In this document: positions 1 to 7,798 of the stretch, piece by piece | Layout of the letters: each line of letters begins with the position of its first letter | Numbering within the stretch: the first letter of the stretch is position 1 | Assembly (NCBI GenBank): GCA_019636245.1 | Contig: JAHBXX010000005.1 | Coordinates: 113,175-177,174, forward strand | Length of the DNA: 64,000 bases | Direction of reading: 5' to 3' | Origin: Planctomycetota bacterium | Lineage (GTDB): Bacteria; Planctomycetota; UBA1135; UBA2386 | Program-made: the position numbers and the translations under genes | The notes under the pieces: generated by a model | The model's database searches: none | What the model was told of the DNA's origin: nothing | What the model saw: the letters and a program-made list of their open reading frames with translations, nothing else

Positions 1-19
1 ATCGGCTTGGCCACACGGG

Positions 20-55
20 GGCAGGACCTGGCACGGCGTGGCACAACCCGGCACC
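20..55. repeat. GGCAC decamer array, left copy
   Basis: GGCAG at 20 and GGCAC at 30, 40 and 50 lie exactly 10 bp apart, with a weaker GGCCAC at 9. A similar array in the same orientation lies at 3199-3246. The 10-bp step equals one helical turn, which suggests a protein-binding array or a dispersed repeat rather than coding sequence, because 10 is not a multiple of 3. Confidence 0.5.
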
Positions 56-315
56 GCTTCTCGCGGGCTCGTCCTGTAGCGGGCCTGCCGGCGATCCCAG
101 AGCTTGTTGCGATGAGACTCGAGCGCCGCCCAGCGGGCGGCCTGGTGGCCCGCTGGGGCACGGTCGGCGAGAGCGTCCTATGGGCGGCCGGCAGCTGCCC
201 TTTCGCGCGGTTGCCCTTGCTGGCGCGCCGGAATCGAGGACTCATCGTGTCGTCCCCGAACGGCTCGCTGGATGGGCCAGCGGGTTCGGGGCGAGACCAC
301 AACCCCGAGTCCCCC

Positions 316-657
316 ATGACCGACACCGAACCCCTCCCCGCTACCCGCGACGACACCTGGACCCGGCAGCTCGCCGAGTTGAAGAGCCGCTACAAGCACG
401 TCCGCGAACCGGTCCTGGTCGCCCTGAACATCCTGCTGCACGATCCCGGCGTCGGCCTTGCCGATGCGAAGACGCGGGCTGCGCTCCACGGCGTTCGCAT
501 CACCGCAGCTTCCGTCGAGGCGGCCCGGCGGCTGCGGGAGCGCACAGACGATACAGAGCCGGCCGCGGCGGTGCGGAAGCCGACGAACACGCCCGCCCCG
601 GCATCTCGACAGGAGATGTGCCGTGGTTGCGCGATCTGCTCCTCGTGCGCCGCGTGA
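316..657 (+). CDS. Small basic protein of unknown function
   Basis: I do not recognise this 113-residue protein. It starts with ATG and keeps a G/C-rich third codon position. Residues about 14-75 look helical and basic (WTRQLAELKSRYKHVREPV, then ALHGVRITAASVEAARRL), which would suit a small nucleic-acid-associated protein, but that is only a guess. The last 35 residues are Pro/Ala-rich and end in a four-cysteine run (CRGCAICSSC) unlike the body, so the C-terminus may be altered by a frameshift. The 300 bases upstream, apart from the decamer array, show no convincing gene. Confidence 0.5.
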   Translation: MTDTEPLPATRDDTWTRQLAELKSRYKHVREPVLVALNILLHDPGVGLADAKTRAALHGVRITAASVEAARRLRERTDDTEPAAAVRKPTNTPAPASRQEMCRGCAICSSCAA

Positions 658-1003
658 AGAAGCCGGAAATCGGCGACACAGGGGTGACGGACCTTCGGAG
701 ATCTGCTAGTCGGGTGCCAGCAGAGAGAAGCCCGCGAGCCGTCGTCGCGGCGGCCTCCCAACCCCAAGCCCACCGCCGAGCTGTGTGGAAGATCGGCCCC
801 GTAGTTGTTGCTTCTGCCGTCTGTCGCAGCCCTGTCCGCCAACCTGCGTGCAGCCAGCCGAGGCGGCGGCAACTGCATGCTCGTGGCCCTGTGCCCCATC
901 GCATTCCTGGCGAACGTCCCCTTGAACAGGCGGCTTGACCATGTTGCCAGCCCCCCCCCTAGACTCTCCGCTACATGATCCTTGAAGAGGAGGTTGAGCG
1001 GCC
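658..1003. other. Intergenic region with a weak promoter candidate
   Basis: No gene is supported here. TTGACC at 935-940 and TAGACT at 960-965 are separated by 19 bases and could be a sigma70-type promoter for the next gene; the spacing is long and the -10 is only a 4/6 match. A clear ribosome-binding site (GAGGAGG near 987-993) precedes the ATG at 1004. Confidence 0.3.
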
Positions 1004-1357
1004 ATGGGCCTGAAGACGATCTGCACGACCGTAATGTCTGGACTCTCATCATGCCTCGCCGTCGTAGCGCTCAGTTCCGGGCTAGCAAGATCGCAGTGCC
1101 CGTCCTTCACGCCGCCGACGCCGTTGGACGCTCAGTTTCATGACGCAGTCACGAGCGCTGCGTTAGCGCTGATGTGCTGCGGGCAGTGCTCGAACAATGA
1201 CGACATACAGAAGGCCGCAAACGAGCTCCTGGAGAGGCTGGAGGAAGGACACCTCTACCAGGAGCAAGGCAATGCAACTTGGCGAGCTTACACGGCGCCG
1301 AACACTCAATGCGGCAGTCATGGCCATTGGTCGACGAATCCAGATAACGGGACGTGA
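1004..1357 (+). CDS. Secreted Cys-rich protein, N-terminal half of a split HExxH protein
   Basis: The first 30 residues form a signal peptide (hydrophobic core LSSCLAVVALSSGLA, then ARSQC). The mature part is small and Cys-rich (CCGQC, QCGSHGH). Translation stops after NPDNGT and the next frame, overlapping by 4 bases (GTGA), continues with INTATFFDYADPC and an HEYVH metal site. The mature protein therefore appears divided: this ORF carries the export signal and the next carries the metal-binding centre. Either the two are translationally coupled or one gene has suffered (or uses) a frameshift. A Shine-Dalgarno site (GAGGAGG) supports the start. The function is unknown. Confidence 0.55.
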   Translation: MGLKTICTTVMSGLSSCLAVVALSSGLARSQCPSFTPPTPLDAQFHDAVTSAALALMCCGQCSNNDDIQKAANELLERLEEGHLYQEQGNATWRAYTAPNTQCGSHGHWSTNPDNGT

Positions 1358-1674
1358 TCAACACCGCGACCTTCTTCGATTACGCTGATCCCTGCGCACT
1401 GTCGGCGATCTTGGGCGCAGCGCTGGCCCATGAGTATGTCCACTGCATCACGCTCGTCAACTCACGAAACCTTGAGACGGGCACGTGGGACGACGAGTGC
1501 GGACTCTGGGAGAACGAGAAACTCTGCCACCTCATCGAGCGCGGCCTAATTGAGTGCATGGTGTCATGCGGTTGCGCTCAATGCACCGGAGGCGGGATGC
1601 AGGCCATACTCGATCGCTACAATATTCTGCACGATTACTATCTGCACTACTGCGATCTCCTGGGGGTCTGCTAA
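1354..1674 (+). CDS. Cys-rich protein with HExxH (HEYVH) site, C-terminal half
   Basis: This is a 106-residue ORF from a GTG that overlaps the previous stop (GTGA). It has HEYVH at about residues 27-31, the zinc-binding core of many metallopeptidases, and several Cys (DPC, HC, DDEC, KLC, EC, SCGCAQC). It has no signal peptide of its own, which is odd for a disulphide-rich peptidase-like domain, and the join with the preceding ORF reads smoothly as one protein. The third metal ligand is not obvious and peptidase activity is unproven. Base composition is noticeably more AT-rich than the rest of the window. Confidence 0.5.
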   Translation: MINTATFFDYADPCALSAILGAALAHEYVHCITLVNSRNLETGTWDDECGLWENEKLCHLIERGLIECMVSCGCAQCTGGGMQAILDRYNILHDYYLHYCDLLGVC

Positions 1675-1678
1675 ACAC

Positions 1679-3115
1679 ATGGTTTCACACGCAATCATGT
1701 ACTTCGCCGTGGCGTACGCAGTTGCTGCCGCGTCGGCCCCGGCCGGATGTCAACAAACCGTCGGCGAGACCGCAAGGCAGATGTTGGGCGGCCGCATCGC
1801 CTCCGGCGTGTTCGTGAGCGCTGAACGGAAGCCCGACGGCGAATCGACGCTGCACGTACGCGACCGCGAACAGCATTGGTCGATCGATTTGCCGTACTCG
1901 ACGATCACCGCAGCAGCATCGCTGGCCAGCGACGTGCTGGTCGCCGGTATACTGCCCGACCAGACGAGCGAGTATCGCCGCCTCACTCAGGAGAGCGGGA
2001 ATTGGGTGACGGTTGCCATCGGCTCGCCGCCGCGCCGTTCGCACGTCATCAAGATGGCGGGGCGAGACGATCGCCTCGCGCTGCTGCTGGCCGACGGCAC
2101 AATCGTTGCCGCTTCGATCGCGACCAGCGGATCGAGCGGCCTCCCCCCTGTGCACCTGCCGAACGAACCAGAGTTCGTCCTCGTCGGCACGGTGCCGAAT
2201 GGCCTGCAGCGCACGATCCGCCTTGCGTCGCTCGAGTTGACCAGCATCGACTGCATTGAGGTCTACGATCATCCCAGCTCGCGCCACGCGTTCGTTCGAG
2301 CGCCATCAGGTCACTGGACCGGCAGCGCCATCCTCCCGGTCAGCGGGCCGACGCTGAGGATCACCGAGCCAGCGCGAGTGGGCTCGGAAGTGCGTTACGT
2401 CGCGACCGTGATCGGACCGCTCGTGCTCGAAGAGGAGGGCACTAATACTACTTGGCCGATTGCTGACACCACACCTCCGTCGGGGCAGGGAGTGATCCCC
2501 GCCGAACTCACGAGTCAGCTGCGCATCGATCACCGTTACCGCCTGAAAGCGCACGAAGTTGCCGGCCCCTGGTTTCGCCCTGCCGCGATCGTCGAGCACG
2601 CATGGGGTGTGAACGGCGTCGAGTTGCAGGAAGTGGACACCTTCGAAGGCGGGGTGCGAATCGAGCGCGGCAGCGTGATCGTCGACACAGTGGTGCACTT
2701 CTCGCCAGTGTGCGACAGAGCCTCGGTCCACAAGGTGGCATTCGTCGCGACTTCTTCGGAACCTGCGCCTCCGCTCGCGGTGCGCGGGGGCCGCACATGG
2801 CTCGTTCCGGACCGCGCGCTCATGGCAGCAAAGGACCTGACTCCCCCACGCCGCACGTATCCACTGACGGTGTCGCTGCCGCTGCCCGACGACGCCACGT
2901 GCGTCGGCCGATGGCTGCACGTGCAGATGGCCGTGCTCGGCACCGACGGCTCGCTGCTCGGCGCGACCGGGGTGCGCAGCGTGCGGATCCTGCCGAACCG
3001 CGGCGACTGGCCGGTCGAGCGCCAGCAAACTGCACGCAGCGCGGCCGAGGCCTACTGGGCGGCGAACGGCGTCGCAGACCCGGATCAGTTCTGGCGGTCG
3101 ATCGTCGGCAACTGA
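1679..3115 (+). CDS. Secreted or lipoprotein-like protein of unknown function
   Basis: This protein of 478 residues starts at the ATG 5 bases after the preceding stop, so it is probably co-transcribed with the split HExxH protein. Residues 1-25 form a hydrophobic export signal ending APAGC, a weak lipobox (Pro at -3), so lipid anchoring is possible but uncertain. The rest is beta-rich and lacks a motif I recognise; regular hydrophobic strands (IASGVFVSAE, LASDVLVAGILP, LALLLADGTIVAAS) resemble a propeller or a repeated beta-sandwich. Composition is AT-richer than the window average. Confidence 0.6.
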   Translation: MVSHAIMYFAVAYAVAAASAPAGCQQTVGETARQMLGGRIASGVFVSAERKPDGESTLHVRDREQHWSIDLPYSTITAAASLASDVLVAGILPDQTSEYRRLTQESGNWVTVAIGSPPRRSHVIKMAGRDDRLALLLADGTIVAASIATSGSSGLPPVHLPNEPEFVLVGTVPNGLQRTIRLASLELTSIDCIEVYDHPSSRHAFVRAPSGHWTGSAILPVSGPTLRITEPARVGSEVRYVATVIGPLVLEEEGTNTTWPIADTTPPSGQGVIPAELTSQLRIDHRYRLKAHEVAGPWFRPAAIVEHAWGVNGVELQEVDTFEGGVRIERGSVIVDTVVHFSPVCDRASVHKVAFVATSSEPAPPLAVRGGRTWLVPDRALMAAKDLTPPRRTYPLTVSLPLPDDATCVGRWLHVQMAVLGTDGSLLGATGVRSVRILPNRGDWPVERQQTARSAAEAYWAANGVADPDQFWRSIVGN

Positions 3116-3139
3116 CCGTTCCGGCCGCGCCGCCGCACC

Positions 3140-3283
3140 TCAGTCCGGCTCGATCGGCAGCGAATACTCGTAGCCCTCGAGGTCGCGCCGCGACGTGTGG
3201 CACACCTGGGCACAAGCTGGCATCGTCCGGCACACGACCCGGCACAGCCTCCGCACTCGCTTCGACTCCTGTGCCTGGACCAT
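3140..3283 (-). pseudogene. Possible 3' remnant of a lost gene
   Basis: Read on the minus strand, a 47-codon frame ends in RRDLEGYEYSLPIEPD and a TGA. The last 17 residues look like a genuine protein C-terminus, while the upstream part runs through the GGCAC decamers and looks random. It may be the tail of a gene cut off when the decamer element or the neighbouring segment arrived. I cannot name a parent family. Confidence 0.2.
3199..3246. repeat. GGCAC decamer array, right copy
   Basis: GGCAC occurs at 3199, 3209, 3229 and 3241 with GGCAT at 3219: four steps of 10, 10, 10 and 12 bp. The flank after the last unit (CCCGGCACAGCCTC, then TCCTGTG) partly matches the flank of the left array (CCCGGCACCGCTTC, then TCCTGTA), so the two are probably copies of one element in direct orientation about 3.2 kb apart. 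Confidence 0.5.
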
Positions 3284-3313
3284 GCCCACCCATCGCGGCC
3301 AGCGACCACGGAC

Positions 3314-4798
3314 TCAACGCGGCGCCGCCGACTCGCCACCCCACTGCCGCAGGTACTCCTTCACCCGCAGCTTGCGCAGCGTGTTGGCCGAACTCATGTA
3401 GCGGATCACGCCGTAGACGTCGCGCTCCGGCGCCCACGGCCGGTCGTAGCGGCCGAACACCCAGGCGATGCCGGTGTAGGAGTTCGGGTTGCGGCCATCG
3501 AGCGCGTAGCGGTTGTTGAGTTCGACCAGGGTCGCGAACGCCTCCTGCGGCGTGCGCGACCACTCCAGCACCTTCTTGCCCCACAGCATGCGCAGGTAGT
3601 TCTGCAGCGTGCCGCTGGTGCGCAGCTGGCGCTGCGCCGCGTTCCACAGTTCGTCGTGCGTCGCCGACGCCGCGAACTGCTCCTGCGAGTAGACGTGCTC
3701 GCGCGGGTCCGCGGCGTGCCTGGCCAGCGTCGCCTTGGCCCAGTCGGGCAGCGACGCGTAGTCGTCGTGGTCGGCGCGCTGCCAGCACAGGTTGAAGCCG
3801 AGTTCGCGCCAGGTGACCAGTTCGTCGAGGAACGCCTCCGTCGTGTCGCGGAAGCCGAACCAGCCGCGCTGGCCCGAGGCGACCGCGCGGATCCGCTGCG
3901 GCCGCCACTGCTCGCGTGCGGCCAGCGCGGCGAACACCTGGTGGACCGACAGGTGGCCGAAGTGCAGGTAGGGCGACAGGCCGCTGGCGCAGTCGGCGTC
4001 CGGGTGGCTGCGCTCCTCGCCGTAGCGGTCGAGCCGCCGGTCGAGGAAGGTGCGCAGCGTGCTGCCGGCGGCGACCGGACCGCCGCGCAGCTCGGCCGGT
4101 CCGACCGCATGGTCGATCGGCAGCGCCGCCAATGCGGCGGGTGCCGCGGCGAGCAGGGCCGGCGTGGCCGCCGGCCAGCGCGTCGCGAACCCACGCGGCA
4201 GGTCGGCCGCGCCGCCGGCATGGCCGCGCAGCGGATCGCCGGCGGGGAAATCCGCCAGGTGCGCCGGCAGCGCCCGCTGTAGGAACCGGCGGAAGTCGAA
4301 CGCGCGGCCGAACACCTTGTCGGCGACCCGCATCGGCAGGAGCCCGTTGCCGTCCACCACCTCGAGCCGCACCGGCAGCGCCGCGGCGGCGGCCGCGACC
4401 ATGCGCGGCAGGAAGAAGCACGGGAAGTCGTCGGTCACCACGGCCGCGGCGCGGTCGCCGAGCGCGGCGAGCATGCCCCTGCCGGCGCCGGGCGCGGGCT
4501 CGACGTAGGGCCAGTAGGTGACGCCGGCCGCGGCGAAGTCGACCGCGTTGTCGGCCATGCCCTGCAGCACGAACGCGTGCAGCCGATCGCTCGCCCAGCG
4601 GTGGCCGCAGCGCAGCGCCTCGACGACCAGCAGCGGCCGCCGCAGGCTGGCCGCGAGTTCGACCGCCCGCTGCAGGGCGAAGTTCGCCCGGCGCCGCCGG
4701 GCCGCGGTCATCCAGTAGACGACCCAGTCGCCGTCGCGCCGCAGCGGTCGGTCGTTGGCGGCGTGCAGGCGCACGTCGGGCACGGCGGGAGCGGGCAT
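3314..4798 (-). CDS. phr: Class II CPD photolyase
   Basis: This 494-residue flavoprotein should repair cyclobutane pyrimidine dimers using blue light, with FAD and probably an antenna cofactor. The N-terminal photolyase domain begins VVYWMTAARRRRANFALQ. The C-terminal FAD domain carries signatures typical of class II (animal/plant-type) enzymes: SGLSPYLHFGHLSVHQVF, ATHDELWNAAQRQL, MLWGKKVLEWS and NNRYALDGRNPNSYTG, ending with WVFGRYDRPW and RYMSSANT. Length fits the class. The ATG at 4798 was chosen because upstream codons are unlike the family and run into the divergent GroES-like gene, 75 bp away. Confidence 0.93.
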   Translation of the reverse strand: MPAPAVPDVRLHAANDRPLRRDGDWVVYWMTAARRRRANFALQRAVELAASLRRPLLVVEALRCGHRWASDRLHAFVLQGMADNAVDFAAAGVTYWPYVEPAPGAGRGMLAALGDRAAAVVTDDFPCFFLPRMVAAAAAALPVRLEVVDGNGLLPMRVADKVFGRAFDFRRFLQRALPAHLADFPAGDPLRGHAGGAADLPRGFATRWPAATPALLAAAPAALAALPIDHAVGPAELRGGPVAAGSTLRTFLDRRLDRYGEERSHPDADCASGLSPYLHFGHLSVHQVFAALAAREQWRPQRIRAVASGQRGWFGFRDTTEAFLDELVTWRELGFNLCWQRADHDDYASLPDWAKATLARHAADPREHVYSQEQFAASATHDELWNAAQRQLRTSGTLQNYLRMLWGKKVLEWSRTPQEAFATLVELNNRYALDGRNPNSYTGIAWVFGRYDRPWAPERDVYGVIRYMSSANTLRKLRVKEYLRQWGGESAAPR

Positions 4799-4873
4799 GC
4801 GGGGGCGTTCGCCGGCCGGAGGCCCGGGGATGCGGGCGCCCGGCCGTTCGCGTATCCTCCGCCCGTCGACTCC

Positions 4874-5272
4874 ATGAAGCGAGGCAACAAGCAACTGCTC
4901 GTCGTCGGCGACCGCGTGCTGGTGCAGCCCGAGAAGGGCGAGGCGATGACCAAGGTGGGACTGTTCCTGCCGCCGAGCGTGCAGGAGAAGGAGGAGGTGC
5001 GCGGCGGCAGCATCGTCGCGCTCGGCCCCGGCCAGCCGCTGCCGCCGCCGCACGATGAACACGAGCCGTGGAAGGAGGGCTACCGGGCGCCGCGCTTCCT
5101 GCCCATGCAGGTGCGCATCGGCGACTACGCCCTGTTCTTCCGCAAGGCGGCGATCGAGATCACGTTCGAGGACGAGCAGTTCCTGGTCGTGCCGTACGGC
5201 GCGATCCTGGTGCTGGTGCGGCCGGACGGAGTCGACGGCGCCGTGCCCGACCGCCTGCCGAACGATCTCTGA
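4874..5272 (+). CDS. Divergent GroES (Cpn10)-like co-chaperonin protein
   Basis: The 132-residue protein has the Cpn10 beta-barrel pattern: VVGDRVLVQPEKGE at the start, a mobile-loop-like stretch (AMTKVGLFLPPSV), EVRGGSIVALGPGQPL, VRIGDYALFFRKAAIEI and EDEQFLVVPYGAILVLVR. It is about 30 residues longer than standard GroES because of an inserted charged loop around residues 61-77 (DEHEPWKEGYRAP). No groEL is adjacent, so it may be a secondary co-chaperonin or a GroES-fold protein with another partner. It is divergent from the photolyase gene. Confidence 0.75.
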   Translation: MKRGNKQLLVVGDRVLVQPEKGEAMTKVGLFLPPSVQEKEEVRGGSIVALGPGQPLPPPHDEHEPWKEGYRAPRFLPMQVRIGDYALFFRKAAIEITFEDEQFLVVPYGAILVLVRPDGVDGAVPDRLPNDL

Positions 5273-5277
5273 ACCCG

Positions 5278-5296
5278 GCCGGCGTGCGAGGCCGGC
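5278..5296. terminator. Hairpin between convergent genes
   Basis: GCCGGC at 5278-5283 can pair with GCCGGC at 5291-5296 around a 7-base loop, between the stops of the GroES-like gene and the HTH/shikimate-kinase gene. It has no T tract, so it is at best a weak bidirectional terminator. Confidence 0.3.
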
Positions 5297-5303
5297 AGGG
5301 CGC

Positions 5304-6065
5304 CTAGCCGCCCTGGGCGTTGGCCAGCGCCCGTTCGGCGGCCTCGACGACCGCGGCGACGGCGCGACCCGAGGTGTCGACCACGGCGTCGGCCTGCCGG
5401 TAGAGCGGTTCGCGTTCGGCGAGGATGCGGCGCAGGTCGGCGAACGCCTGCTTCTTGTCCGCCATCGGCCGCAGATCGCCCTGGTCGATGACGCGCTGCC
5501 AGTGGTCCTGCGGCGCGGCGCGCAGCCAGATCGTGCGGGCGCCGCGCCGCAGCAGCGCGAAGCTCTGCGCGTCGGTGACGATGCCGCCGCCGACGGCGAG
5601 CACGCACGGATCGCCGGCCAGTTCGCGGCGCAGCGCCTTCTGCTCGGCGGCGCGGTAGTAGGCCTCGCCGTGCACCTGGAAGATCTCGCCGAGGCGCAGG
5701 CCGGTCATGGCCTCGATGCAGGTGTCGAGCTCGACGAAGCGGCGGCCGAGCCGCTGCGCCAGGAGCGGCCCGACGGTGCTCTTGCCGGCGCCGCGCAGGC
5801 CCAGCAGGGCCACGTGCGGGCGCGTCGCCGCGGCCGGGCCGTCGAGCAGGTCGACGAGCGCGACCTCGAACGCCTCGGCCAGCGCCAGGAGCCGCAGCAG
5901 CGACGGATTGGCGGTTCCCGCCTCGACGTCGGCCAGGAACCGCTCGCTGATGCCGGTGTGGCCGGCGAGGTCGCGCCGGCTCCAGCCCCGGGCCTTGCGC
6001 AGCGAGCGGACCTCGGCGCCGAGCCGGGCCAACGTCGGGTGCGCGTGGGTCAGAAGTAGTACCAC
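5304..6065 (-). CDS. HTH regulator fused to a shikimate-kinase-like domain (BoxR/BzdR type)
   Basis: The N-terminal 80 residues form an XRE-type helix-turn-helix (RSLRKARGWSRRDLAGHTGI, then SERFLADVEAGTANPSLLRL). A short linker leads to a shikimate-kinase-like domain with P-loop GLRGAGKST, RFVELD, GEAYYRAAEQKALRREL and AVGGGIV. Proteins of this architecture regulate benzoyl-CoA catabolism in proteobacteria, where the kinase fold senses an aromatic CoA ester; no such catabolic genes lie here, so the effector is unknown. The start is uncertain: GTG at 6065 inside the kelch gene gives 253 residues, CTG at 6053 would overlap the kelch stop, and TTG at 6032 gives 242. It probably follows the kelch gene in one transcript. 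Confidence 0.8.
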   Translation of the reverse strand: MVLLLTHAHPTLARLGAEVRSLRKARGWSRRDLAGHTGISERFLADVEAGTANPSLLRLLALAEAFEVALVDLLDGPAAATRPHVALLGLRGAGKSTVGPLLAQRLGRRFVELDTCIEAMTGLRLGEIFQVHGEAYYRAAEQKALRRELAGDPCVLAVGGGIVTDAQSFALLRRGARTIWLRAAPQDHWQRVIDQGDLRPMADKKQAFADLRRILAEREPLYRQADAVVDTSGRAVAAVVEAAERALANAQGG

Positions 6066-7600
6066 TCGGTCGACCGCGTGATCGATCCGCCTGCGGTCGC
6101 GCCGCCGAAGAGCTGCACCTGGCCCTGTGGCGTGCGCAGCGACGCGGCGCCGGCGCGGGCGTTGGTCAGCGGCGGCCCCGCGGAGAAGCTGTTCGTGGCC
6201 GGCGAGAACACCTCGGTGGTGGCGAGCGGCGTCGGGCCGAGGATCGTGCCGTTGGCGCCGCCCGCGACGAGGAACGTGCCGTTGCCGAGCGCCCAGGCCT
6301 GGTGGTTGCCGCGCGCCGTGGCGAGCGAACCGACCGAGGTCCAGGTGTTGGCGGCCGCGTCGTAGATCTCGGCGGTGGCCGTCGGCGTGCCGAGGTTGGT
6401 CAGGGTGAGGGCGCCGATGCCGCCGGCGAACAGCCAACGGTCGTTGCCCAGGTGCAACGGCTCGAGCATCGACCGGGAGTTCGCCATCATCGGCGCGCTG
6501 GCCATCGTGTTGGCGACCGGATCGTAGAGGTCGCACGAGCGCCGCACGGCCGGCAGCCAGCCGACGATGATCACCGGGTCCCAGCTGATGCCGCCGGCGA
6601 GCAGCACCTTGCCGTCGGGCCGCGCAACGGCGGCGTGCGCGGCGCGCGGCGTCGTCAGGTTCGGGCCCGCCGTCCAGGTGTCGGTCGCCGGATCGTAGAG
6701 TTCGGTCAGGTTGGTCGCGTCGCGCACCGCCGACAGCTGCGTCGGCTGCACCGTGAGCGCCACCAGGCCGCCGGTGACCAGCACCTTGCCGTTCGGCAGG
6801 AGCGTCGCCGTGTGGCCCATGCGCGGCGACAGCATCGACGCGCACGCCGTGAACGTGTCGAGCGCCGGGTCGTAGATCTCGCAGGAGTCCTGCGGATCGT
6901 TGTTGAAGCCCACCCCGCCCGCCAGCAGCCAGCGGCCGCCGGGCAGCTGCGTCATCGTGTGCAGCGAGCGCTGCACCGTCATCGGCGGGCCATAGGTGAA
7001 GCCGTCCGTCCACGGGTCGTAGATCTCGGTCGTCTGGTGCGCGACCTGCGCCAGCAACAGGCCGCGGCCGCCGCCGCAGACCATCCATCGCCGGTCGGGG
7101 CGCCGCAGCACGGTGGCGAAGGCGCGTTCCTCGATGCTGGCGACGAGGCGGTCGCGGAACGCCGCCGCCGGCGCGAAGCGCACGACGTTCGGGTTGCTGA
7201 CCCGATGGAAGGTCAGGTTGGGCGCGAAGTAGGCGTTCACCGCCTGGACGTACAACGGGGTGTCGACCAGCGACGGCAGCAGCACGAGCGGCAGGTTGAC
7301 GCGGAAGTGCCCGTCGACGCCGGTGAGCCCGACCCACATCGCGTCGAGCAGGTCGATGCCGACGTCGAGCACGCGGGGATCGAACGGATCGATCCAGGCC
7401 AGCGGCGTCGGACCGGTGTTGCCCGACGGCAGCACCAGCATCAGGTCGAACGGCCACGCCTCGGGATGGGCGTCGATGGCCAGCACGCCCGGCATCGAGC
7501 CGCCGGTCACGTCCAGTTCGAGCGCCTGGGCCCGGACGGGGGCCAGGGCGAGCAGACCGGCAGCGACAGCGGCGGGAAGGCGAGGCAGGGCGAGTTGCAT
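6050..7600 (-). CDS. Secreted kelch-repeat protein
   Basis: This is a 516-residue exported protein with signal peptide MQLALPRLPAAVAAGLLALA and cleavage near VRAQA. After about 170 residues of beta-rich sequence come five to six kelch blades of about 50-60 residues, each with a GG doublet and a Y-DP-T-W/F pattern (EIYDPWTDGFTYGPPMT, ELYDPATDTWTAGPNLT, EIYDAAANTWTSVGSLA). These should fold into a surface or periplasmic beta-propeller, often for ligand or carbohydrate binding. No catalytic residues are evident. The regulator gene follows and overlaps its 3' end. Confidence 0.85.
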   Translation of the reverse strand: MQLALPRLPAAVAAGLLALAPVRAQALELDVTGGSMPGVLAIDAHPEAWPFDLMLVLPSGNTGPTPLAWIDPFDPRVLDVGIDLLDAMWVGLTGVDGHFRVNLPLVLLPSLVDTPLYVQAVNAYFAPNLTFHRVSNPNVVRFAPAAAFRDRLVASIEERAFATVLRRPDRRWMVCGGGRGLLLAQVAHQTTEIYDPWTDGFTYGPPMTVQRSLHTMTQLPGGRWLLAGGVGFNNDPQDSCEIYDPALDTFTACASMLSPRMGHTATLLPNGKVLVTGGLVALTVQPTQLSAVRDATNLTELYDPATDTWTAGPNLTTPRAAHAAVARPDGKVLLAGGISWDPVIIVGWLPAVRRSCDLYDPVANTMASAPMMANSRSMLEPLHLGNDRWLFAGGIGALTLTNLGTPTATAEIYDAAANTWTSVGSLATARGNHQAWALGNGTFLVAGGANGTILGPTPLATTEVFSPATNSFSAGPPLTNARAGAASLRTPQGQVQLFGGATAGGSITRSTEWYYF

Positions 7601-7696
7601 GGGGGCTCCGATTGCGCGCGAGTATCCGGCATCCGGCCCGCGGGCGCAGCGACCCGGTATCCCGGACGGCGAAAATCGGCCGCGCACGGGCGGCGC

Positions 7697-7726
7697 TTGC
7701 GCCGCCGGGGGCCTCCTGGCCATACT
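7697..7726 (+). promoter_or_regulatory. Weak sigma70-like promoter candidate for the structured RNA
   Basis: TTGCGC at 7697-7702 and CATACT at 7721-7726 are separated by 18 bases; each matches the consensus at 4 of 6 positions. Initiation near 7733 would give a transcript of about 195 bases to the terminator at 7893-7927. There is no other evidence. Confidence 0.25.
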
Positions 7727-7798
7727 GCTCCGCCGCGCCGGGATCGGCGCGCTCTCGCACAGCTCTCTGCTCCTCACTGAACCGCGACCTGGGCGGCT

